Source of the DNA: Tuctoria greenei
Taxonomy: Eukaryota; Streptophyta; Magnoliopsida; Poales; Poaceae
Assembly: GCA_036927565.1 (NCBI GenBank)
Contig: JAYESD010000001.1
Coordinates: forward strand, 254,291,097 to 254,355,096
Length of the DNA stretch: 64,000 bases
Direction of reading: 5' to 3'
Below the pieces are notes generated by a model that did no database searches, had not been told where the DNA came from, and saw only the letters and a program-made list of their open reading frames with translations. Shown in pieces: positions 10,570-21,689 of the stretch. The stretch's first letter is position 1, and every line of letters starts with the position of its first letter. A program made the translations under genes and the position numbers.

Positions 10570-11873
10570 TGGGAAAAAATTCTAACCCTTATGTTAAGGT
10601 CACACTATTAGTGGCCCGTAAAGTGATGCAGATCCACGATTAGAGATACAACATGTCTCGTTCATGCAAATCATGAGTTTCTAGAGTTAGCCTGCCAGCA
10701 CCAGAAAGGACAACGACATGCCATGATCAAAGCTAAGCAGCCTCGATGCATTCTACTTATAAACCAACCTTCCAACAACGGTAGGAAATTACTACCACCA
10801 AGAAAGCACGCGCGAAGCAGCATGCAAGCAGTTACCTTAACGACATTGAGGCATTCAGAATCACCAAAAGAAAAGAAAAAACATGGAACCTGTCACCACC
10901 CTGGCCCCGATTCATCCTTGGCACCCGCACTAACTGAAACAAAGAAATCGAAATTATGTCCTATGAGCACCCCTAATAATAAATACTTCCTCTGTTATGA
11001 AATAAATGAGGATAGAAAATCTAGTTCAAAATAGCTGTCTTTGTCATAATACATTTCAGTTTCAGTTGACATAAATCTATGATTTATTTGTGAACGTCTG
11101 TTAACTATCTATTTGGCATTGAACAGATACTTAATGACCTTCAACCTGCATCAGACCTTCTCCTCTCTCTATCTCTGTCACCTGATTCTCTCACCCACGT
11201 TGGTCACCTTAACCCCTTCCCCTGGTCATTCTCAACAAGTTCCCCAGCGTTGGCCCCTCCCACTACAAACTCCCCCACCTCCCACCATTCTTTGGCTTGT
11301 CTCTTTGTGGGATCCATACCACTCCCCTATCATCTTTGTTATTTCTTACGCTACTACTATCGAGCTGACCTACTACTTCTAGATTCTCCTTCTATGGTCG
11401 GAGCTCGTGGAGCTCGCGCAAAAACCATACCTTCTAAAACATCAATGAGATTTTCTTGTCGAATTAAATCACCTCTGATTTAAACAGATTGAAATCAGAT
11501 GTGATTTCAGCTAATTGAATAATATTACTTACAAAATAAGATGATTGAAAATCCATCATCGATTTGATGTACCAGAGTCCTCGGAAATCATTGAAATGCA
11601 GATTTAGTTGCGTAGTAGGGGATAGATCTCACCTCTGAGCTGCGCTTTGAGGCAGCATGGGTGTGGGTGGGGTGGGCCGCAGTCTGGTTCATCATGTGCA
11701 TACATTACTGATGTATTAAATCATTGTTTATTTAACATAACAATTGTTGGATGATTAGATATTAAGATGAGGGTAAAATGTTGAACATAGAAAAATACCT
11801 GAAGCTGTCTTATAACATTTGCCACTTTCAGCTCCTATTACAAATGAGCATTTTTTACATAATAAGAACATCA

Positions 11874-11921
<48 letters not shown>

Positions 11922-12167
11922 GAAACATGCAAACACGTGAACACAGTTTCATAAATAAAAAGGAACGGGATTTTGTAAGCAAAAAAGGTTTTTTTAAGAA
12001 TCTGAAATGCCTAGGCAAAGTGAAAATTTCCTGAAAATGACTTATAAGGTAAAAAAATTGATTGTGGTTGCAGAAATATATGATAAATATATATGTAGAA
12101 ATATGGAATCCATATTTCATGTAATATAACTTTGAAACAACTTGAATGTAAGCTCAGGGGCGGAATA
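10570..12167. repeat. Right arm (S2)
   Basis: As S1; MITE-like element at 10986-11131; CA tract expanded to 11877-11914. Ends in the fused junction. Confidence 0.6.
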
Positions 12168-12533
12168 CTTCAACCACAATCAAATACTTTTTTATCTTAT
12201 AAGTCATATTTAGGAAATTTACACTTTGCTTAGGCATTTCAGCTTCCTAAAGAAAAAACATTTTTGCTTAAAAAATTGCATTCTTACAGGATTCTTGCAA
12301 CCTAATTCAAGTTGCTGGAACTTTTACCTCAGATTCCACTTTTTTTATTTATAAAACCTTGTGTGTGTATGCGCGCGCGCCTGTGTTTGTGTTTGTGTGT
12401 GTGTGTGTGTACGCGCAGAGCGTGCGTTTGTGTGTGTGATGTGCTGAATATGTAAAAAAATAAGCTCATTTCTATTAGGAGCTCAAAGTGGCAAAAGTTA
12501 TAAGTCAGCTTCAGGTATTTTCTAAACTGCTTT
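12168..12533. repeat. Left arm c-d, partial (S3)
   Basis: Same truncated start as in S2; the GT-rich stretch is at about 12358-12438. Confidence 0.75.
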
Positions 12534-12624
12534 TGTTGTGTGATAGTTTCCTCATGAAACAAGGATAACATACAAGCGTCATTATACTTGTTCATATAAT
12601 GTTATACTTAACAAAAGGAAAGAT

Positions 12625-12868
12625 TTGTCAAAGTGGTGTATCTCTCATGGTCGTTACAACTGAGAAGTTGTTGAAACATGGAAATCTGAATTTCGCACAT
12701 CTTCTACTACAAAGAGGTTATCTTTGTTGTAACTTGCAAATAATGTTATGCAGAATGCCACAAAAAAAATAGTGGATACATAATGAACTCATGAGAGTCA
12801 TCCCTGCTGCCCACAATGAAGTTTTCAACAACGGTGATGATTATGGACGGAAGGTTGTAAAATGGCTG
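12625..12868 (+). pseudogene. CID-domain exon remnant (S3)
   Basis: Essentially identical to the S2 copy, donor GTATGT included; disabled by the same internal stop and frameshift. Confidence 0.72.
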
Positions 12869-13330
12869 GTATGTGTGTTATATTCATATGTGTATTCGTT
12901 GAAGTAGTTACACTATTATCATGTACAAACATTAGCGATGTATTAAAACATTGTTTCTTTAACATCACAATCTTTGGACGTCTAGATACTAAGAAAATGG
13001 TAAAATGCTGAACATCGGAATATATCTGAAGCTGACTTATTACCTTTGCCAGTTTGATCTCCTAATGCAAATTAGCATATTTTTTAGATAATAAGAACAT
13101 CACAGACACACACACACACACACACACACGCTTGCACGCACAAGCTTGCATGCACTCCAACACACACAGTTTCATATATAAAATAATGGAATGTGAGGTA
13201 AAAGTTCCAACAACTGAATCAACACCAGAATCCACTCAGAAATTGTTTCCTACCACAGCCAAATAATCACTGATTGCCAAGTCCTACTGTATCCTTCCTA
13301 AAGAAGTCTAACAATAGTCAAACCTAAGTT
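12869..13330. repeat. Spacer with inverted segment d' and CA repeat (S3)
   Basis: As S2; CA tract at 13105-13129. Confidence 0.65.
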
Positions 13331-14919
13331 CAAGAAACGAGTGAAAAGCCGTTGGCCTTATAACCGTCGGTTTCCTTCTATTGCTGACGTACATACTTTA
13401 TAACCGTTGGTGAACCATCGGCTTAAGCCGACGCTTTTGATTCGACGTTTTTAACTCATAAAATTATCAGTCTCGGCACATTTAACTCTTAATTAAATTC
13501 ATCGGTTTCAGATGCCGATACATTTAATCTTTATAACCATCGGCCTAATACTGACACATTTCATTTCTGTATAGCTGTCGGCCTTGGGGCTCACCGGCAG
13601 CTTTATTGGCATAAAACCGTCGGCTGTCCATCTCACCTGACACCTTTAACCAATACATTTTCATTTGTTTAACCGCACTTCAAGTAACTCATGCTCGTTC
13701 ATTGGATTCCTCTGGAGCTTGCTACCATGTTTTTATTTTTTTAACCGTGAATTCATACTCACTCGTTGGATTGAGAGATCGTCAACACTTTTTTATTTTT
13801 TTAATGCGAAGCTTACCAGACGTCTAGCGCGGCCCTGACTCATTGGCGAAGGGGACGAGGAGACAACAAAGTTCACCCACGCCAACCCATCCACACTGTT
13901 GGGAATCACTGTACCGACAAGGGAGCACATGAGCTCTGTTGACTCATAGCGGTCGTCGAGAGTTGAGACGAGGAGGAAGCCGCCGCGGGTGTCAAGGATG
14001 GAGTCTGTAGAGGACCCCTCAGGCATCGGCAAAGAAGGCGCTGGCCTGGTGGGTTGCAGCGGTGTTGAGCTCTGATCCAGTAACAGCGGGTGGACTGAGA
14101 CGAAACGCAAACGTCCAAGGGCCTCGGAGGTGAGGTAGACTCAGAGGATGCACAACGCAGGTGGCGTACCTGGAAGCGGTGGAGGAAGACCGGGCCGGAG
14201 GCATGGAGGTACCATTAATGGCAAACGAGGGCGCCCTAGAGGAGGCTGGTGGGGAGGCCGACACAGAGCAGGATCTTCTGCAGGAGGTCGTCGTCGCCAA
14301 GGGCCAACCAAGCGGAGGTCTCTGCCACCAAGGAAGCAGGATCTCCTGCAGGACCAAGGAAGCAGGATCTCCCGCAGGAGGTTCTCCATTCTGGTGGTGT
14401 GCGATGGCGGCTGGTGGTGTGCGGCTAGAAGTGGGCAAGTGTGGGGTGGCGCGGTTTAAGTGGTGTGCGGTTAGGTTTCGCAGTTTGCAAGTAGTGGGAA
14501 TATCAAAAAGAGGGACTGTGTAGAGGATTGAAAATTTGTAGGTTACGAGAGAGAATCGGGGGCCAACAGATGTAGCCGTCAGCTTAGAATCTGAAGCCGA
14601 CAGCTATAGTCTACAAACATTAGGCAACACTGCAAACCGGCGGTTTTAATGTTTGGGCGGAAGAGGCTGTTTTCAGGGGGTGCCAGGTCCAACATATGGC
14701 TGTCGTTCTGGGGGAAGAAACTGACACCTTTAGGTATGGCCGTCGAGATTTTTGGAGGAACCGACGTAAATTATTATGGCCGTTGGCCGCCACAAAAGGA
14801 CCGACAGTTATATATTTTTTGTCGTTGGGGAAACTAAACCGACGGTGTTAGACTATTTAAGTTCGATGCCTCTAATGGTTATAATTTCCCTGACGCCCTA
14901 TTGACAGATTCTTGTAGTG
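13331..14919. mobile_element. CACTA-A copy 3, mosaic, 5' terminus clipped
   Basis: The left ~80 bp match copy 2. From about 13.41 kb it follows the other subfamily, with an extra 15 bp (gatcttctgcaggag) in the core that adds five codons without shifting frame. The right terminus CTTGTAGTG is intact. Confidence 0.85.
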
Positions 14920-14922
14920 TCC

Positions 14923-16762
14923 TGGTAAAAATTCCAACCCTTTTGTTAAGGTCGCACTATTAGCGGCCCGTAAAGCGATGCAGATCCACAATTAGAGCTA
15001 CAACATGTCTCGTTCATGCAAATCATGAGTTTCTAGAGTTAGCCTGCCAGCACCAGAAAGGACAACAACATGCCATGATCGAAGCTGAGCAGCCTCGATG
15101 CGTTCTACTTATAAACCAACCTTCCAACAACGGTAGGAAATTACTACCTCCAAGAAAGCACGCGCGAAGCAGCATACAAGCAGTTACCTTAACGACATCG
15201 AGCATTCAGAATCACCAAAAGAAAAGAAAAAACATAGAACCTGTCACCACCCTGGCCCCGATTCATCCTTGGCACCCACACTAACTGAAACAAAGAAATC
15301 AAAATTCTGTCCTATGAGCACCCCTAATAATAAATACTTCTTCTGTTATGAAATAAATGAGGACAGAAAATCTAGTTCAAAATAGCTGTCTTTGTCATAA
15401 TACATTTCAGTTTCAGTTGACTTAAATCTATGATTTATTTGTGAACGTCTGTTAACTATCTATTTGGCATTGAACAGATACTTAATGACCTTCAACCTGC
15501 ATAAGACTCCTCTCTCTATCTCTGTCACCTGATTCTCTCACCCACGTTGGTCATCTTACGCCCTTCCCCTGGTCATTCTCAACAAGTTCCCCAGGGTTGC
15601 CCCCTCCCACTACAAACTCCCCCACCTCCCACCATTCTTTGGCTGGTCTATTTGTGGGATCCATACCACTCCACCTTTCATCTTTGTTATTTCTTCCACT
15701 ACTACTATCGAGCCGACCTACTACTTCTAGATTCTCCTTCTATGGTCGGAGCTCGTGGAGCTCGCGCAAAAACCATACCTTCTAAAACATCAATGAGATT
15801 TGTTTGTCGAATTAAATCACCTCTGATTTAAACAGATTGAAATCAGATGTGATTTTTCAGCTAATTGAAAAATATTACTTACAAAATAAGATGATTGAAA
15901 ATCCATCAGCGATTTGATGTACCAGAGTCCTCGGAAATCATTGAAATGCAGATTTAGTTGTGTAGTAGGGGATAGATCTCACCTCCGAGCTGCGCCTTGA
16001 GGCAGCATGGGTGTGGGTGGGGTGGGGCCGTAGTCTGGTTCATCATGTGCATACATTAGTGATGTATTAAAACATTGTTTATTTAACATAACAATCGTTG
16101 GATGATTAGATATTAAGAAGAGGGTAAAATGTTGAACATAGAAAAATAGATGAAGCTGTCTTATAACATTTGCCACTTTCAGCTCCTATTACAAATGAGC
16201 ATTTTTTACATAATAAGAACATCACGCACACACACACACACACACACACAAACACAGAAACACGTGAACACAGTTTCATAAATAAAAAGGAACGGGATTA
16301 TGTAAGAAAAAAAGTTTTTTTTAAAGAATCTGAAATGCCTAGGCAAAGTGAAAATTTCCTGAAAATTACTTATAAGGTAAAAAAAATTGATTGTGGTTGC
16401 AGAAATATATGATAAATATATATGTAGAAATATGGAATCCATATTTCATGTAATATAACTTTGAAACAACTTGAATGTAAGCTCAGGGGGGGAGAAATTA
16501 AGTATCATTTGGGAATACTAAAAGGTTATAGTGTGAAGACAATAAAACTGATGTATCCAAGAGACAATACATATGGTTATAAAATTACTAATTAATACTA
16601 ATACCAATAATTTCCTCTATCATCAATACTTTCTCGAACACGTCAATATATAACATAGATCAAATGTTATGAATAATATGATGAAAGCTTATCTAATGAT
16701 AAAAACATTAGAGAGTTCAAACTATAAATTCACATAAATAATGATCTCTTCACAAGGTTCAA
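14923..16762. repeat. Right arm, full length (S3)
   Basis: MITE-like element at 15337-15482. Continues past a short poly-G (about 16485-16491) into segment b, the inverse of left arm b, and stops about 30 bp before the copia LTR. Confidence 0.62.
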
Positions 16763-17848
16763 TGTTAGAATATGTGTGAGGATTTAATAGAGAACATGAT
16801 TTCCATGTTGCAGCTGTTAGGCAACATCTAGATATAGACAACTGGGAACGAAAGGATAGTTTGGTGTTTTTTAACATTAGCAAAAGATTTGGTTTGCATG
16901 TGTGCAAGGAGTGCATGGACGTGGCAACATGGTCCCAAGGCGTGATGAAGAGAAGTGGATGTAAAGAATTAGTAGGAAAGGTCCAACTAGCTGGATTATG
17001 CCTCAGGCTGCGGCTAAGGTAGTTATGGTTCGTTTATGGAAAGTATGGAGTTTGTTTTGGTTAGATTTCGTGTGGGTCATGAACTTGAGTTATTTTAGGA
17101 ATGTTTAGGAAGTTTCTAAAATGCTTTAAAGTCTTAAGATTCCTTCTATCTGCGTATAGAGGAGTCTTGAGTAGTTATGGAATGTTTCAGTTGAAACTGA
17201 GTAGGATTGGAGTCCTAGTATAGATTGGCTTGGCCCTAGGGCTGGTTATAAAAGCAAGGAAGGCCAGAGCTCGTGGAGAGACGACTTTGGGCTGTTCCTC
17301 TTATGTTTTGATCAGCAAAATTCGTACTTTAGAGGAGATTTTGTGCCTTGTTCATCCGACTTGTTTCAGACAAGTTTTTCTCATCGAGTTTCCGCACAGC
17401 AATACATTGTGTAAGTGTTTTTATTATAACTCGAGTTTTACAGATCCAATTGATGTGATTATTTCTTGGTTGTATTCACAACTTGTTTATCTATCATCTG
17501 TGAAAATTTCACCATCATTGGGTTTGTGGTTCCTAATGTACACGAGTTTCTCTGCGGTGTTGTAGATCTGTTTTTACTCGGATATAATAGATTGACCTTT
17601 GTTCGATCTTTCGATCATAACTTGAGCTTTTTTATGGTTTTCTGTGATTCTTGTTTTCGTGTATTTGTGACTTTATTCTTCATATTATATACTATTTTTC
17701 TCACATTTGAACATGTTTATATTAGTTGCACACATGGTTTCTTAACAGATTAATTTTCTGTCGTGAGGTTTTCATTGCCTCCGTTGAAAATAATTTCATC
17801 TATCATTCACCCCCTCTAGTAGCTTTTCATGTGCTCTTCAATCCTACA
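16763..17848 (+). mobile_element. Ty1/copia LTR (unit A)
   Basis: A 1,086-bp segment starting TGTTAGAATATG and ending TCCTACA, with a TATAAAA promoter box at 17247-17253. It is followed at once by the primer-binding site TGGTATCAGAGC (17851-17862), complementary to the 3' end of initiator tRNA-Met in plant LTR elements. No 3' LTR exists in the unit. The left border is placed on the TG and could be off by a few tens of bases. Confidence 0.8.
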
Positions 17849-17909
17849 ATTGGTATCAGAGCCACGACGCTCTAACCTTTGTGATTTGCACGTATTTTGA
17901 CTAATCATC

Positions 17910-19055
17910 ATGGAGAAATACTCTACAAAATCTTGTGTGTTTAGTAGCATTGATTTTCCAGTTGGGAAGGTGCGTATGGAGGCTTTCATCCAGGCGCAAG
18001 GCTTCAAAATATTGGAAAAGGTGTACAAGCCTTACAACGTGTCGCCAAACGATCCATTCACCGCTACGAACATAAGAGATGTCGACAATAACAACAAGGC
18101 GCAGAACTTGATCATACAAGGATTGACTCAAAGTAAATTCGATCGAGTTGCACACCTCTGATCTTCATACGATATTTGGAAAGCTCTATGTGATTATCAT
18201 GAAGGATCCAACACTATCAAGGAGGTGAGATAAGACATGTTCAAGAAAGAATACATGCGCGTTGTGATGCAACCCGGTGAGTCAATCGATGAGCTCTTTT
18301 CTCGCTTTAACAAAATTCTCAGCATCTTGCGTAGTGTCAACGTTAATTTTTTAGATGCTGAAAATGCTAGGCAATTACTAAGTGCATTAGACATGTCAAT
18401 TTGGGAGATGAATGTTACATCTATTCGTGAGTCCACTATCATGAGTACACTTACATTATATGTGCTATATTCCAAGTTAAAAACACATGAAATTGACATA
18501 ATCTGATGTAAGAACCCCAAAAAGTCTCTTGCATTTGTTTCTCAACATCACATGCCTAGCTCTAGCCAATCTTCATCATGTGGTACACTTGCTTTGTTGT
18601 CCTCTCTAACCCTTGAACAGATTGAGGAGTTTCCAGAGGAGGAGCTAGCACTTCTTTCTACTCGATTCTCAAAAGCATTGCAAAATGTGAGAACTCGAAG
18701 AAGAGGAAGTAGTGTTTATCAACGATGCTTCAAATGTGGTAAGACATGACATTTTCATATAGATTTCTCTAATCTTTCAGGTCCTACTTCCCGTGATGAG
18801 AAGCAAATAAAGTTCAAGTCCTCCTATGCAGACAACAACAAGAATAAAAGGGGCTTTACAGGTCGCCAATGTGTAAATAGTTTTATCTCCGCACTTAAAG
18901 AACTTGGCACGAGCGATGTGGTTATCGGAAGTGATGAAGATCAAGTATCGACGTGGACATCTCCTCTCTTAGATCTAAGGACCGGTCCATACGAGAATAT
19001 GGCAGAACAACAGTGCCACCAGAAGGCCAAATATGCATGCAACGTAGCTGAATAA
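17910..19055 (+). pseudogene. Copia gag pseudogene (unit A)
   Basis: Starts 48 bp after the primer-binding site. Capsid-type gag of Ty1/copia elements (UBN2-like): IDFPVGKVRMEAFIQAQGF, then DIWKALCDYHEGSN, then MQPGESIDELFSRFNKIL. In-frame stops at 18159-18161, 18231-18233 and 18504-18506, plus a TGA at 18747-18749 inside the zinc knuckle (CFKCGKT, stop, HFHID). Pol is absent; the sequence runs into unrelated DNA after about 19.05 kb. Confidence 0.8.
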
Positions 19056-20099
19056 TTAGGTGTGTTGTTGATATTGTATGGACCATTGGATGGCATGTGG
19101 AACGGGAGTCGATTAGGGCTACCCTGGGAATTGCATGGCACACGAGGGGGCTCGTGGGTGGGAAATGGGGATTCAAGCCTGCTAGTGGAACTTTAGTGGA
19201 TCTGTACATACTAGTAGTCCTTTTTGAAAGGCTACTTTTTGATCCGTTGGCCACACACCAACATAAGTGTGAATAGGCAACATAGAGGCTCTTTGTCACT
19301 GAAAGGTGATGAAATCACGAACATGTGGGTAAAGTGGTACGATCTCTGCATAGTGTAAAACTATCATGGTGGCCGTGCTCCCGGTTAAGAGCACCTGGAT
19401 GACCTACATGATAAGAATTAGACCTGGGTTTTGGGAATGGTTTGGTTATGTCATATGAACATGGTTGGTTATGAGAAGGCATGAAATTAGCATATGGTTT
19501 TGATATTAATTGTTGGCTGGTTAATAATGAATTATGATGGTAAAAGAGGATATTGGATAGGTGATATGATAATTACTTTGGTTGTGATAGGATTTAAACA
19601 CACCTAGACATTGTAGGTCGCCTTGATAAGTTCGTGAACTAAAATGAGCTTTCTGCAATGAACTATTTATTTCTATCCTTGATTTAAGCTTCGTGTCATA
19701 CTTTCCCACACTTGTTGAGTATGACATGTGCTCAACTTTGCTGTCCATACAATTAATTCAGCTACAAGAGATATTTTGGAAGATAACATGGAGCACTACG
19801 CTGCGTACTACTATTGATTACCTATGGAGTTGGAATCGCCTACGCTAGTTTATTTTCCGATGCAATAGAATCATGGTATTTATATTATTTGTGGCAAGGT
19901 TGAATTCTAAGTATCATTTTTGATGTTGGTGTGTATGTATGAAGCAACATCCTGGGCACACATACACTTCACATGGTTCGTTTTTTTCAGAACTGGGTGT
20001 CACAAGCCGGCAACCAAGATAAACAGAGGGCTGCCTAACAGGATACAAGCTTCCAATAGAGTGTATCTCCTTTTAGTGCTATAATGACCCTGCCTGCAG
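19056..20099. other. Unclassified retroelement-like DNA between gag and CACTA-B (unit A)
   Basis: No credible gene. A block near 19,200-19,410 (gtgggtaaagtgg, gtgtaaaactatcatgg, gagcacctggatgacc) has the character of repetitive grass retroelement sequence, but I cannot name the family. The last 130 bp include a ttttttcag acceptor-like site. Confidence 0.4.
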
Positions 20100-20806
20100 T
20101 TAAATCCGCGACGAGCTACCATAAAGACCATCTCAGATTTCATAAATAAAAGAGATGGGTTGAATTAAAGATCTTCTCGGATTAGTCTCACAAAAAGGAG
20201 ACGGGCTGACATAAAGAATGTCTCAGATTTCATAAATAATGGAGATGGGCTAAATTGAAGACCATCTCGGATTAGTCTCAGAAAAAGGAGACGGGCTGTC
20301 ATAAAGCCCGTCTCGATTTTTTTTACATAAAGGAGACGGTCGTCCTTAGAGATCGTCTCTCAGTTATTACAAAAAGGAGACGAGCTTATTGGAAGGCCGT
20401 CTCGGATTATTCATTAAATCTGTGGCTGGCTTTCATAAAGACCATCTCAGACTTCTTGCCAAAAGGAGATGGACTTTTTAAAAGACCATCTCGAATTAGT
20501 CTTTAATCTGCGACGGACTATCATAAAATCCATCTCGGATATTTTACATAAAGGATATGACCGCCTTAAAGCTCGTCTTGGATTTCTTAGAAAAAGGAGA
20601 CTGGCTGCTTTAAAGGTTGACTCAGATTTCTAACAAAAAGGAGACGAGGGCTCTTAAATCTTGTCTCTCATGTATACTGATTGCGACACGCCCAATAGCT
20701 TGTCTCCGATTCCTCTGTAATGCGAGACACGACGATGCATATGCTCTTTTTGCGCGTCTCCGTTCCTCATGCGGACACATCTCGAATGAGCCTTTCTCAT
20801 GTAGTG
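20100..20806. mobile_element. CACTA-B 3' terminal region
   Basis: About 700 bp dense in short repeats on both strands (ggagacgggct, cgtctcggatt and variants, spaced roughly 30-60 bp). It ends in ctcatgtagtg. Such subterminal arrays in CACTA elements serve as transposase binding sites. No matching 5' end (CACTACATGAG) is present in the window, so this is a one-ended remnant. The inverted arm carries the corresponding site without the insertion, and homology resumes exactly after the TAGTG end at TCT. Confidence 0.65.
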
Positions 20807-21425
20807 TCTGTTTTCAGTCTATTTAAATCAAAGGTGATTTATGTTGACGTTAAAATCTCATTGATGTTTTAGAAGGTGGGATTTTTGCACGAGCACCACA
20901 GGCTCCGACCATAGAAGGAAACTCTAGAGGTAGTAGGTCGGCTTAACGGTAATAGTAGAAGAGATAAAAAAAGATGATGGGGGAGCGGTACGGGTCCCAC
21001 GACGAGAACGGCCTGAGAATGGTGGGAGGTAGGGGAGTGTGAGGTGGGAGTTGGCGGCGGTGGGGAACTTCTTGAGAACAACCAGGGGAAGGGGGTAGGA
21101 TGATCAACGTGGGTGAGAGAATTAAGTGAGAGAGATAGAGAGAGAGAGAGAGGAGAACATTGGATGAAGGTTGAAGGTCATTAGTTCTCTGTTCAATACC
21201 AACCAGATAGTTTATCGATGTTCACTTAAGAAATCAGAGATTTCAGTCAACTGAAAATTAAATGTATTATGATGCACGTGTACTACCTCATTTAAAAATA
21301 AACTGATTTCAGTCAACTGAAAATTAAATGTATTATGATGCACGTGTACTACCTCATTTAAAAATAAATGACGGACATCTATTTGAACTAGATTAGTTGT
21401 CCCCATTTATTTCATATAGCAGAAG
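20807..21425. repeat. Left arm a with MITE-like element (unit B)
   Basis: As in unit A but longer, because a 66-bp segment inside the MITE-like part is duplicated in tandem (21239-21370). The (GA)n tract is interrupted by gagatagag. Confidence 0.6.
21239..21370. repeat. 66-bp tandem duplication
   Basis: Two adjacent copies, 21239-21304 and 21305-21370, each starting gatttcagtcaactgaaaa. Units A, C and E have one copy only. Confidence 0.9.
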
Positions 21426-21452
21426 TGATATGAACACGAGCGTGTCTCCGTG

Positions 21453-21686
21453 ATGTTGTCCCAATCTTTCACGGTACTAGACAATCCAAGAATTAATATA
21501 TCGAAAACAACTTTAAAATTGATACATGAAGCTGGCTTACTGGAGATGCAAACCAAAAACAACAAAGCTCCCACCCTTGGTGCTGATTTTAACCACGAAC
21601 AGGGCAAGAGAAAGTACAGCAAACACCCAGATCACCCCTTCAAGCAGTTGCTTGATCAAGATCCACAAAAGAACCTGACTGATTAG
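21453..21686 (+). CDS. Unrecognised 77-codon ORF, Lys/His-rich C-terminus
   Basis: An ATG-started frame kept open in four of five units. The product begins MLSQSFTVLDN and ends in a charged stretch (KRKYSKHPDHPFKQLL). No domain, signal peptide or membrane segment is seen. The antisense strand is also partly open, so coding is unproven. It lies between left arm a and the gypsy remnant and may be a fragment of a captured gene. Confidence 0.25.
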   Translation: MLSQSFTVLDNPRINISKTTLKLIHEAGLLEMQTKNNKAPTLGADFNHEQGKRKYSKHPDHPFKQLLDQDPQKNLTD

Positions 21687-21689
21687 TAG

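Larger units (their letters stand above)
7825..12167. repeat. 4.33-kb subrepeat S2
   Basis: Near-identical to S1 (4,343 against 4,327 bp, mainly CA-tract length). It ends in exactly the same fused junction near 12155-12170, so both junctions descend from one rearrangement. Confidence 0.88.
12168..16490. repeat. 4.33-kb subrepeat S3, continuing into the copia segment
   Basis: The third copy lacks the fused junction at its right end and continues through the poly-G tract into right arm b and the copia LTR. It follows S2 to about 13.4 kb. From there its CACTA-A is of the type with the extra 15-bp insertion, as in units B-D. Confidence 0.85.
194..20806. repeat. Unit A, with internal 4.33-kb triplication
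   Basis: A full unit from left arm a to the CACTA-B terminus. It carries three CACTA-A copies and three CID exon remnants instead of one, because a segment from left arm c to right arm c is tandemly repeated. Its first 7.8 kb match unit E closely. Its last ~5 kb (right arm, copia, CACTA-B) match unit C closely. Confidence 0.88.

Noticed and set aside
17849..17870. tRNA gene at TGGTATCAGAGC
   Set aside because: This is the primer-binding site next to an LTR; no cloverleaf or A/B boxes around it.
18922..19299. 125-codon minus-strand frame antisense to the gag tail (also at 30902-31279 and 42791-43168)
   Set aside because: It is the antisense shadow of gag and downstream retroelement DNA, and disagrees between copies in its second half.
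20100..20806. gagacg repeat cluster as an independent short satellite
   Set aside because: The motifs are irregularly spaced, occur on both strands and stop at a TAGTG end; CACTA subterminal repeats explain them better.
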